Assembly (NCBI RefSeq): GCF_014701235.1
Contig: NZ_AP022873.1
Coordinates: 1,674,001-1,738,000 of the forward strand
DNA: 64,000 nucleotides
Origin: Dissulfurispira thermophila
Lineage (GTDB): Bacteria; Nitrospirota; Thermodesulfovibrionia; Thermodesulfovibrionales; Dissulfurispiraceae
Reading direction: 5' to 3'
Part shown: piece after piece, positions 27,608 through 37,200 of the stretch
Layout of the letters: each line of letters opens with the position of its first letter
How positions within the stretch are numbered: the stretch's first letter is position 1
Notes under the pieces: generated by a model
Told to the model about the DNA's origin: nothing
Databases searched by the model: none
What the model saw: only the letters and a program-made list of their open reading frames with translations
Translations under genes and position numbers: made by a program

Positions 27608-28886
27608 GGATCCTTGCTAAGCGTGTCCAGATCTCATGGTGATGGTTTAACTCTGCGTATTCAACTGTAATTTCTTTATTCTTAATTTTTGTTTCAAATT
27701 CTTTTCTTACCTCAGCATTTAATTTTTCATATAGAGGCATAATTTTCATTTCAAAAAATTCCATATTAAGCTTATCATCTGGAATCTTCATAATATAAGT
27801 ATATTTGGAGCTAACCGCTCTCATTTCTTTAATCTTGTAATCACATGTAAATTTTATATCCTCAAGTGAAAAAGCACGCCTACCCGGATGATTGTGTGTA
27901 AAAACTGAGGCATTGCGAATTATAACTCCCTCAGAGTTATCATCAAAAATAATCTGAGATTCTTGCCCACTTTTAGAAAAAACAATACCTTCATTATTAA
28001 AAACATAACATTTTTCGTATTTTAAATTTTTAATTTCCTCTTCTTTTTCACTTATTAGCTTTCTTAAGGCCTCTTCTTTTTTGACGATTTTCTTTATTTT
28101 TTTATCATACTTATCCAGATCAGGCAACCATGCAGCTTTGCCCGGATTATAGCTCCAGCCCACATCGGTTGGTATCTTCATGCCTGTAAAAGTATCACGA
28201 TATACAGCAACAGTCTGAAGCTCACCAGTTTTTTTGCTTACAAGGGCATCTTCCCATGTGATTCTGCCCTGTGACGATTCTACGGTAAGCCCCTTTTTGC
28301 CTAAATCCCTCTGGCTCAATGCCCGTACCCTGCACCTGCAGTTAAACCCGAGGGGAGGGTAATGGGTGTCCCAGAAGGGGTCATCATACCGGAAGACCTT
28401 GCCGTTTAATGCTGCGTGTGCTGGCCTCGTGCGGGAGTCTATTACAGCGACATACTGCCAGTAGGGGCGGTTATCCACATCTTCCATCTGGGCCTTGTAT
28501 CTTCCCGCCATGTATGCGGTCTGCATGTTGGTTCTATAGATGGTTTTTAGCCTCCAGGGCGAGCCTTCAAGGATCCTTTCCACCCTGCCATCAGGATACC
28601 CGACAAACTTATATCCCCACCAGCCCTTTGCCTTTAGTCTTGGTTCAAGCTCCTTTTTGAACTGCTCAACAGTGATGCCTTCATCAAGTGCCTTCTGCAC
28701 CATATCCCTTATATCTTGGAGAACGTCCATACGCATGACTTTTGCAACGGTGAAGGCCTTGGCATGGGCCTCTTGCCAGAGGTCATACCAGTTCCATGTG
28801 AGTTTGTAGCCCTTGCTCTTGAAGTATTCTATAGCCTTTTCTGGCGGGAGTTTTATGGCATAGGAAAGGTCAATCTTTTCTGGCAT
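27582..28886 (-). CDS. Phage MuF minor head protein with C-terminal JAMM-like domain
   Basis: 434 residues. The head-morphogenesis (Mu F / SPP1 gp7) region spans about 50-230: YRTNMQTAYMAGRYKAQ, WQYVAVIDSRTRPAHAALNGKVF, DPFWDTHYPPLGFNCRCRVRALS. The C-terminal part is a separate module with FTHNHPGRRAFSLEDIKF (His about 331 and 333, Ser 340, Asp 343), close to the HxHP..S..D metal site of JAMM/RadC proteins but one residue shorter than the classic spacing. Such variable C-termini on MuF proteins are often polymorphic toxins or peptidases. It overlaps the portal gene by 17 bp. Confidence 0.8.
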   Translation of the reverse strand: MPEKIDLSYAIKLPPEKAIEYFKSKGYKLTWNWYDLWQEAHAKAFTVAKVMRMDVLQDIRDMVQKALDEGITVEQFKKELEPRLKAKGWWGYKFVGYPDGRVERILEGSPWRLKTIYRTNMQTAYMAGRYKAQMEDVDNRPYWQYVAVIDSRTRPAHAALNGKVFRYDDPFWDTHYPPLGFNCRCRVRALSQRDLGKKGLTVESSQGRITWEDALVSKKTGELQTVAVYRDTFTGMKIPTDVGWSYNPGKAAWLPDLDKYDKKIKKIVKKEEALRKLISEKEEEIKNLKYEKCYVFNNEGIVFSKSGQESQIIFDDNSEGVIIRNASVFTHNHPGRRAFSLEDIKFTCDYKIKEMRAVSSKYTYIMKIPDDKLNMEFFEMKIMPLYEKLNAEVRKEFETKIKNKEITVEYAELNHHHEIWTRLARILNLYYVRF

Positions 28887-29967
28887 TCAGCATCCCCCAG
28901 AGTTCAGTGACAAATATTGCCCTCTGAAGCATCTGCTCCACCTGAGAGGCATCCACATCTGGAAAGGTCTCCACGAGCCTTTCCATGATCTCTTCGTATG
29001 AATCTCCCTGCTGGATCAGGTCCACAATTGGCTTAAGCACCCCTTCCATCTGCTTTTGTAGCTCCTCAGCAGATAGAGACTCTCCTGCATCATCAATAGC
29101 CTGCTGGTCTGGAAATGCTGGAAATGCTGGTTTTTGAGGACTTTCTGAAAACTGCTGAGTGCCCTCAGCAGAGGGGGTCTGCTCAAAGTCTTCATCCTCA
29201 AGCCCATATACCTTCTGGAAGTAGCGTTTGCTAAGCTTTAGACCTGACAATTGAAGTATATTGGCAAGTTTTTCATCTCTTTCAGCCAGATCCTTATCAA
29301 TATCCTCTTCTTCATACATACTGAACACAGGCAGTTCACCGTCTGGGAAGTTAATCTCGTATATCCACCGGATTAGCTGGTTCATTGCCTTTTCAATCAT
29401 CTTTTTGTCACTATCAATAAGGTCTTTTCTGACCTGCATATGTGTCTGAGCTGCTGCATAACTTCCAGATTGAACTGATGTTGTGAGGTTCTGTCCCAGG
29501 ATAGCGATTGCGATCTCCTGGTCGCAGTATTCAAGAAGTTCTCTGTATATAGCAGAGGATGCGGATTTTCCACCCGCCTCCATAATCTCTACAGATGAAT
29601 CATCAGGGATTACAGCGATTGCATCCTGTATCATAGATTCAAGCATATTTGCGAGCTTGTCAGTCTCTTCTTTTGATGTCCCCCTGGGGTGCTTGCCAAT
29701 CATAAAGGGCATGCCGTATTTTTCTGTGAAGATTACCCAGAACTTTAGCCCGCCTCTTTTGAATGTAACTGGCCAGAAACATTTAGCAAGGCTGGGATCA
29801 CCATATGGGTTATGGTATGTTGCATTGTGCTGGATGAGCAGGAACTTATATTCTGGCAGGCTTTCACCATAGACATTGTCTTTGGTTCTTAGCTTTAGCT
29901 TATTTTCTTCATCAAAGACAAACCAGTTTTGAGGCTTGGAAACTACTTTTTCCTTTATATCCCACAT
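28870..29967 (-). pseudogene. Mu gp29-like portal protein (DUF935), N-terminally truncated
   Basis: The visible part reads WFVFDEENKLKLRTKDN...LPEYKFLLIQHNATYHNPYGDPSLAKCFWPVTFKRGGLKFWVIFTEKYGMPFMIGKHP, then AIAILGQNLTTSVQSGSYAAAQTHMQVR, typical of DUF935 portals. These proteins are normally about 500 residues; here the first 100-150 are missing. Phage sequence starts at 29952, directly against a perfect CRISPR repeat, whose minus strand supplies ATGTGGGATATAAAG as an accidental in-frame start. Confidence 0.8.
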
Positions 29968-29981
29968 GGTTCAGATGAAAT
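29953..29981 (-). repeat. CRISPR repeat joining phage portal fragment to the array
   Basis: An intact repeat. On its left is the cut portal gene; on its right a 36-nt spacer that is itself split by the first IS21-family copy (13 nt at 29982-29994, the rest at 32449-32471 after the insertion). Confidence 0.9.
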
Positions 29982-30106
29982 CAGCTAAATTTGTTGTAGA
30001 TTGTCAACACATTTGACCCCTTTTATGCAAATAAAATTGACCCCCTTTTGCCGTTAAAAATGGCACTATTTGATTTCTTAACTTTTCTGCCCTTCTTCCA
30101 ATCCAT

Positions 30107-30855
30107 TCAATTTGCCTTCTTCAATTTGTTCTTCAGTCTGTAGCTTTCTCCACTTATATAGAATATGCTTGCATGATGCACAACTCTGTCTATTATGGCT
30201 GAGGCTACAACAGGGTCTTCAAATACCTTTCCCCATTCGTCAAAGTTGTAGTTGCTTGTAAGGATTATTGAGCCTTTTTCGTATCTCATTGAGATGAGTT
30301 GAAACAGGAGATTTGCCTGCTCTCTCGTTATCGGCATGTAGCCCAGTTCATCTATTATCAGCAGGTGGAGCCTTGAGTAAAGAGGAGTCTTTCTACAAGG
30401 TTTCCCTGTCTCTTTGAGAGCATGAGGTCTTCTATGAGTCCCTGGGCTGTCATAAAGAGCACCCTGAGCCTTGCTGTGCATGCCTTTATGGCAAGCCCTA
30501 CGGAGAGATGGGTTTTGCCTTACCCCGGAGGACCGAGGAATATCACATTTGCCTTTTGAGCTATGAATTCAAGGCTGCTGAGCTTTATTACTTCTTTGTC
30601 TCTGAGGCCCGGCTGGAAGCTGAAGTCAAATTCCTCAATGGTCTTTATGTAGGGAAGTCTGCTCTTTGCCATCTTTGCCTTTATTGAGCTTTCTGTCTTC
30701 CTCTTTACCTCTGCCTCAAGTAACAGGGCAAGGTATTCTTCATATCTGAGGTTGCTCTTTGATGCCCTCTCTGAGAGGTCTCTGTAGGCAGTTATCATGC
30801 CTTTGAGCTTCAATGACCTCATGTGACTCTCTATCTGTCTGTTCAGCTCTGTCAT
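30107..30855 (-). pseudogene. istB: IstB helper ATPase, frameshifted
   Basis: IstB is the AAA+ partner that delivers target DNA to the IS21 transposase. The N-terminal part (MTELNRQIESHMRSLKLKGMITAYRDLSERAS...) and the Walker A start GPPG are in one frame. The rest (LHLLIIDELGYMPITREQANLLFQLISMRYEKGSIILTSNYNF) is in another. Comparison with copy 2 shows a misplaced base pair run near 30522 (CTTACCCCGG against CTACCCCGGG) and a one-base difference near 30382. Confidence 0.85.
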
Positions 30856-30906
30856 GCCAGAACCTCCTTTTCCATAACCCTGTATGCTGAAAGGGGTCTC
30901 GTTATG

Positions 30907-32341
30907 TTAATGGATCGTGCAATACAGGGGTTGTTTATGTTCTCTATTAGAGGTTCTCCAGGGTCTTGCTTTTAGAAGCCTCTTTATGCTGTTTTTGTGG
31001 TATGAGTCGCATTCAATGCACTCCTTCATGGCGGCTGTTATGTCCTCGGCAGTGTAAATCTCTGTGAGTTTCAGTATCTCTTCTATATGCCAATACATGT
31101 TGGCACTGACTGTCTTCTTTAAGCCTTCTATGAAGACCTCTCCCTGCTGTTTGAATGCCTCTTTGAATCTTTTAAGAGTTTCAGACCTGTATGCCCCTTT
31201 CCTCTCCCTATATTCCCTGTTGAGCTGTTCATGTTCTGGATATACAGGCCTTTTGTGCCTGTCACTTACCCTTATGTCATGTTCTGCTATGATACTGCCA
31301 TCCATTGAATAGACCTTAAGGGTCTTTCCAAAAAGGGTCTCTATCTTTACCTGCCTGAGACAATGCTTCATGGGCACAGGGTATAATGCACCAGCCCAGC
31401 TTATGTAGCCGTCATTCGTTACGCTCCGTATCTCCTTCGGGAAGATTTCAGCAGGCTCTACCTCAGGTATCGGTCTTAGAAGAGGTTTTTCATCACGCAT
31501 GAACCTCTCTTCAGGGCTCTCTCCGAGGTCACTGTGTGTCCTTTTATTGTATCTTTCTGTAAAGTCATACAGAAGTCCATCAAACCGTGCAATGCCTTCT
31601 ACCTCAAGCCCCTTGAGAAGATGCTCCTGAATGTAATAAAAGGGCCTCTCTACCTTCCCCTTTGTCCTTGCCCGATAGGGTCTGCACGGGACTGTATCAA
31701 TACCATAAAGTCCGCAGAACCTCAAAAACTCATCGTTATACCGAATAACACCGTTGTTGTTGTGAGCAATGACCATCTGTCTGGGATTGTCTATAACAAT
31801 CTCTTCAGCAATGCCCCCAAAATACTCTATTGCACTCGCTATCGCCCTGATTATATCCGCTGTGGTGATGCTTAAGGAACTGCAATAATATTTCTTCCTG
31901 CTGTAGCTTAAGATTATCTCATGGATGTAGACCTTTACAGGTCTGCCATTTACAGGAAGCATCCATTCCTTCCAGTCATACTGCATCTGTTTGCCAGTGG
32001 AGGTCTCTACCCTCGTTGTTGCAGGGTCTTGACCCGTTCTCCTTCCCTTATCCCTGACAGATAACGATGCACAGAGCAAAGAGAGCCTCCGTAGCCCTGT
32101 TCCTTGAGCTCATTGTATATCCTCGTGCCAATGAAGCCCTTTTGAGCATCTCCTTTATCACTTCCTCATAAGGGTCAAGTAGCCTTTCATACTGCCTTGC
32201 TTTGAATTGCGGAGGTTCATCCTTCCTCAGATACTTCCTCACCGTGTTCCTCGATAGCTTCAACTGCCTCGCTATCCCCTTAATGGTCTCACCCTTCTGC
32301 CTTAATACCCTTACCTGCTGCCACTTATACATGCTTATCAC
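30907..32341 (-). pseudogene. istA: IstA transposase, frameshifted
   Basis: The HTH start (IKGIARQLKLSRNTVRKYLRK) is in the frame beginning at 32341. The catalytic core follows in the frame open from 32079: MQYDWKEWM, EIVIDNPRQMV and the Glu in KGKVERPFYYIQ. Between them a third frame carries GFIGTRIYNELKEQGYGG..., so two indels are needed to restore the protein. The first, at an AAAAGGG run, is shared by both copies. Confidence 0.85.
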
Positions 32342-32471
32342 CCCTTCTTCTCCTTTCCCTGTTTATTTGAAAGGAGATTATAGTATTGCAGGGGGTCATT
32401 TTTATATGCCGATCAGGGGTCAATTGTATTTTACGATCTACAATTTGTTGCTGCATCTGCAAAAGCTGCAG

Positions 32472-32566
32472 CTTTATATCCCACATGGTTCAGATGAAAT
32501 GGTATAAATTTGTTAAAATTGTTCGTGAAAATGCACTCTTTATATCCCACATGGTTCAGATGAAAT
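32472..32566 (-). CRISPR. CRISPR array segment between IS21 copy 1 and the IS110 element
   Basis: Two intact repeats (32472-32500 and 32538-32566) with one 37-nt spacer between them and a 36-nt spacer after the second. That spacer (TCCATAGTAAAG...) resembles those at 37163 and 37428, all AT-rich and ending in CTCCTT-like sequence. Confidence 0.95.
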
Positions 32567-32602
32567 TCCATAGTAAAGATATATCATATCAACTCCTCTT
32601 CT

Positions 32603-34190
32603 AACGAAGTTTGTCAAGTATAAAGTTACAATCTGTTAAAGTTGTGGTGTTCTTCCAGCCTTTAGTCCCTTTATCTAACCTCTTTTGTTCTACGAGCCTT
32701 TACGCCCAACTTACCTTATGCAAATCTAAAGGGCGGTGGAAGTCGACCAAGCTGTTTCGTTCAGGCCTAATGCCTACGAGGTGCTGCGATCCTCCTTCCA
32801 CCACAACTGTTTATTCCTTATGCCGCTAATGCCAATGCAGGCGCTTTAGCGGTAAACATTCTATTGTCTCTTAGCAGCGCAAATATCACTTTTATCAGTT
32901 TTATGGCCACCGCACATATCGCTTCTTTTTCTTTAATGGCTGCCCAAATCGATTGCTGCTCTTTAACTTGCTATAATAATATTCACTGAAAAACTTGCTC
33001 CGATGTATAGCTCTCATGCTCATAAAATAGAGATATTTCCTCAGCATCCAGCGCCCCTTCTTTGATATCCTCTTTCTCCCTATGCTTTGTCCAGAATCGT
33101 TCTCCCGAGGATCATATCCAGCGTATTTGATTATCTGTTTAGGGCTCTTAAAGTTAGAAGGATTCCCCAGTTCTCCCAAAAACACTGCACAGGATAAAAC
33201 TCCTACACCGGAATCGACAGTATGTTCTTTGCACAGGGGACTTCTCCTAACAGTTTCTTCATCTCTTCCTCTATGTCTTTCAGTTGCGCCTCCGAACGCT
33301 TTACTTCCTCCAAATACATCTTTAATCTGTAACGATCTGCTATGCCTATCTGTTTAAGTCCAACTGTTTCTTTTGCTGCATGGTAAAGCTCCGCAACCTT
33401 CTTTGCTGCTGAGCCTTTGCGTCGTGTGCTCTTTGCTATAAGCTCTGTCAACTCCTTTTGTCCAAGCCTTTTTACGTCTTCGGGAAATGGACAGTTCTCC
33501 AGCACTGCCCATAAACCTTTAGACTTCATTGACCAGAAGATTCCATTTAGCTCAGGGAAATAATCATCTAATACTGCTCTCAATGCATGCTTTGAACCTG
33601 TGTTGTATCTCTGTATCCGTTCCATACATGGGCTAATGTCCTTAGTTGCCTAAATACGCCGTCTTCTATAACGGTGTCTATATACTTGCCCTCTCTCGTT
33701 ATGTTGGCTATTGTTACCGCATCCCTGATGTCGCTCTTGGCCGAGGAACTTTCGTCAAGCTCTCTTTGATGTCTTAACGCCGTTGTCCTGACAAACCTAA
33801 CTTCATACCCCTTGTCTTTACCAAAATAAGCTATCTTCCTCCAATAATGTCCTGTCGGCTCCATGCCTATTAACACATCCTTGAATCCTTTTTTCTTTTT
33901 CATCGCTTCTATTATCTTTGAGAAAAAGTTAAAACCTTTCCTGCTGTTGTATATACGGGAATACTTGCCCAATACCTCTCCGTCTTTGTTCATCAGACAC
34001 ATTGCATTAAATTCGTTCCCTATGTCCATCCCAATCACCAGTGTCGTCCTCTTTACTCTTTGACGCTTTGCTATCTGCTTGTTATAATTTTTCCCATGCA
34101 TGACAATTACCTCCTCTGTTAGGTTTTTCTTGGTCGATTACCTTAACAGATTGTAATTGTCATGCTCTACTTTAGCTCACTCCCTTATAG
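32603..34190 (-). mobile_element. IS110-family (IS1111-like) element inside the array
   Basis: About 1.6 kb between array segments, bounds approximate. Subterminal inverted repeats TTACAATCTGTTAA (about 32625-32640) and TTAACAGATTGTAA (about 34143-34156) are perfect over 14 bp, a trait of the IS1111 group. The transposase is on the minus strand; about 290 bp lie beyond its 3' end (32605-32900) with no gene, and that is where IS1111-type elements are expected to encode their guide (bridge) RNA. No clear target duplication is seen, as usual for the family. Confidence 0.75.
32901..34101 (-). pseudogene. IS110-family transposase, two frameshifts
   Basis: The N-terminal DEDD domain (GMDIGNEFNAMCL, GMEPTGHYWR, SAKSDIRDAVTIANI) spans 33580-34101. 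A middle piece (ERIQRYNTGSKHALRAVLDDYFPE...ILSIPV) spans 33203-33625. The C-terminal transposase_20 domain (FLGELGNPSNFKSPKQIIKYAGYDP...DSGQSIGRKRISKKG, with the likely catalytic Ser) spans 32901-33185. One base is off near 33615 and one G is missing near 33207. The pieces would join into about 400 residues, the family's normal size. Confidence 0.85.
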
Positions 34191-34202
34191 TAAGCTGATT
34201 AA

Positions 34203-37200
34203 CTTTATATCCCACATGGTTCAGATGAAATCTAATGCACCTATCACAGTGAACAGGAGACGTCCTGCCTTTATATCCCACATGGTTCAGATGAAATCTC
34301 TCATCAGCTTCTTGCAGTCCCTGTAATTGCTCCTTTATATCCCACATGGTTCAGATGAAATTTTTGAAAAGGTATTCTATATTATTAACGAGTGAAGCTT
34401 TATATCCCACATGGTTCAGATGAAATCTCTCTGGACATATCCTGTGCTTTGCCTTTGGGTATCTTTATATCCCACATGGTTCAGATGAAATCTACAGAAT
34501 AGTTCGTTCTATGCTCAAAAGGTAGTTTCTTTATATCCCACATGGTTCAGATGAAATGCAATTCCTCTTTTGCTTTTTCCCAATCTGCTTGGCCTTTATA
34601 TCCCACATGGTTCAGATGAAATTTACTGCTTGAACGCATCTCCTTACAATCCTCTTCCTTTATATCCCACATGGTTCAGATGAAATAGATTATCCTCTGC
34701 TAATGCTGATTGCTTATCCTCCTTTATATCCCACATGGTTCAGATGAAATCTTACACCTATGCCGTGATGTTACCAGTCGATCTTAACTTTATATCCCAC
34801 ATGGTTCAGATGAAATCCCGACAAGTGGGGCGACAAACCAGCTTATTTCGAGCTTTATATCCCACATGGTTCAGATGAAATGCTATGAGACGAGTTGGTA
34901 TGATTACAAGCGTTCCCTTTATATCCCACATGGTTCAGATGAAATCATCTGTCGAGCATTTGTCAATTATTGCAGTTTCAACTTTATATCCCACATGGTT
35001 CAGATGAAATATGTGTTTACTTTTTAGTGATAAAGACTATGCTGTCTTTATATCCCACATGGTTCAGATGAAATATTGCAAAGTCTACAAATCGACGCCT
35101 CGAGACGCTTCTTTATATCCCACATGGTTCAGATGAAATATTTTGAAATTCCTGAAGATGTTATATCTTCTTTTACTTTATATCCCACATGGTTCAGATG
35201 AAATTTTTGATTAAATTTTCTCTTTTTGTGCCTTGTCATTCTTTATATCCCACATGGTTCAGATGAAATGCTTTTTCTTGATTACATTTTTGTTTCTCAT
35301 TGTCTTTATATCCCACATGGTTCAGATGAAATATACCTCCTCCTAACTCTTAATTTTGCCCAGAAATTTCCTTTATATCCCACATGGTTCAGATGAAATT
35401 ACTCGTCGTCGGCATTGCTACATTTGCAATACGTGGCTTTATATCCCACATGGTTCAGATGAAATATACCAACTCGTCTCATAGCCCCAGCCGAAGGAAT
35501 GCTTTATATCCCACATGGTTCAGATGAAATAAATCATCTCTTGAGATATAGCACCATCGTTTTTCCTCTTTATATCCCACATGGTTCAGATGAAATTCAG
35601 CATAGAACGAACTATTCTGTAGCCCGTGATAGCTTTATATCCCACATGGTTCAGATGAAATGTTGTTCGGGAAGGAGCACTTGGGTGTGATACAAACTTT
35701 ATATCCCACATGGTTCAGATGAAATTATGTTAGAAAGAGATTTGTTAGTAAAGGTTTATGAACTTTATATCCCACATGGTTCAGATGAAATGTGTGCTTG
35801 AGGGCATCTGAGACCATCTCTCGTATTGCTTTATATCCCACATGGTTCAGATGAAATAACTGCTCACTCGCATTTATGCAGTGAGCAGTTGACCTTTATA
35901 TCCCACATGGTTCAGATGAAATCCCCATAAGCCCTGTCCCTCCTGTGCCTGTCCTTGGCCTTTATATCCCACATGGTTCAGATGAAATACCCCTTAAGAC
36001 CTGACCCTCCCATGTCCTGCATTGTCTTTATATCCCACATGGTTCAGATGAAATTCACAAAACAAAAAAAATGAAATAAAAAAACATACTTTATATCCCA
36101 CATGGTTCAGATGAAATGATTGCACGAGCTGCCTCTATTACATCTGCAAGCATCTTTATATCCCACATGGTTCAGATGAAATCATATATCTCTATGAGCG
36201 CCTGCATCTGAAGACCACTCTTTATATCCCACATGGTTCAGATGAAATTCAATATTAGTATAGACTTTGCGTTTTTGTCTCAAAGCCTTTATATCCCACA
36301 TGGTTCAGATGAAATTTTAATTCTCTTAATCATAATAACTTAATCCGCACCCCCTTTATATCCCACATGGTTCAGATGAAATTTGATGTATTGCATTGGC
36401 TTGAGAGATTTTCAGACACTTTATATCCCACATGGTTCAGATGAAATTCTAAAATCTCATACTTGCTTAGCAAGGATCTTGCGCTTTATATCCCACATGG
36501 TTCAGATGAAATCAATCTCAGATTTTTACAGCCGAAAGATTTGTCGGACTTTATATCCCACATGGTTCAGATGAAATTTGGCTCTGACGATAGAGATATG
36601 TCTTCAGGCTTAACTTTATATCCCACATGGTTCAGATGAAATCAATTGGGTGTCAACCTCAATTGGCTTCTGACCGGCGCTTTATATCCCACATGGTTCA
36701 GATGAAATAAGGCACGGTGTCCCGATCAACAAAGAATATTGGACTTTATATCCCACATGGTTCAGATGAAATAAAGGGCAAAGTGTTTAAAAAGGAACAG
36801 TTAGCAACTTTATATCCCACATGGTTCAGATGAAATGCTATTATCGATGCACGTCGTGCTTGCACACTTGAACTTTATATCCCACATGGTTCAGATGAAA
36901 TTTCCATAGCAAGTATCATGCCAACCTGTCTTAAAACTTTATATCCCACATGGTTCAGATGAAATTTGATAATGCTGAGAAGATTAACGATTCAAGAAAA
37001 CCTTTATATCCCACATGGTTCAGATGAAATGGGGAGACATGCATTGTCATTAACGGGTCATTACCTATCTTTATATCCCACATGGTTCAGATGAAATGCC
37101 ACATGATTGTGGGCAGTGCTACTGCAAAGGTTTTCTTTATATCCCACATGGTTCAGATGAAATTTGCCATAGTATAAGTATATCATATTAGCTCCTTATG

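Larger units (their letters stand above)
29995..32442 (-). mobile_element. IS21-family element, copy 1, inserted in a CRISPR spacer
   Basis: 2448 bp with ends TGTAGATTGTCAACAC...TTTGACCCC and, inverted, TGTAGATCGTAAAATAC...TTGACCCC. A 6-bp target duplication ATTTGT lies at 29989-29994 and 32443-32448. Removing the element and one duplicate restores a 36-nt spacer similar to others at 41987 and 46394. It carries istA and istB, both frame-disrupted. A second copy is at 43220. Confidence 0.9.

Noticed and set aside
32048-32341. IstA frame change as programmed frameshifting
   Set aside because: Two separate indels are needed, and istB and the second copy have further unrelated indels, which fits decay better, although the AAAAGGG run shared by both copies keeps the idea open.
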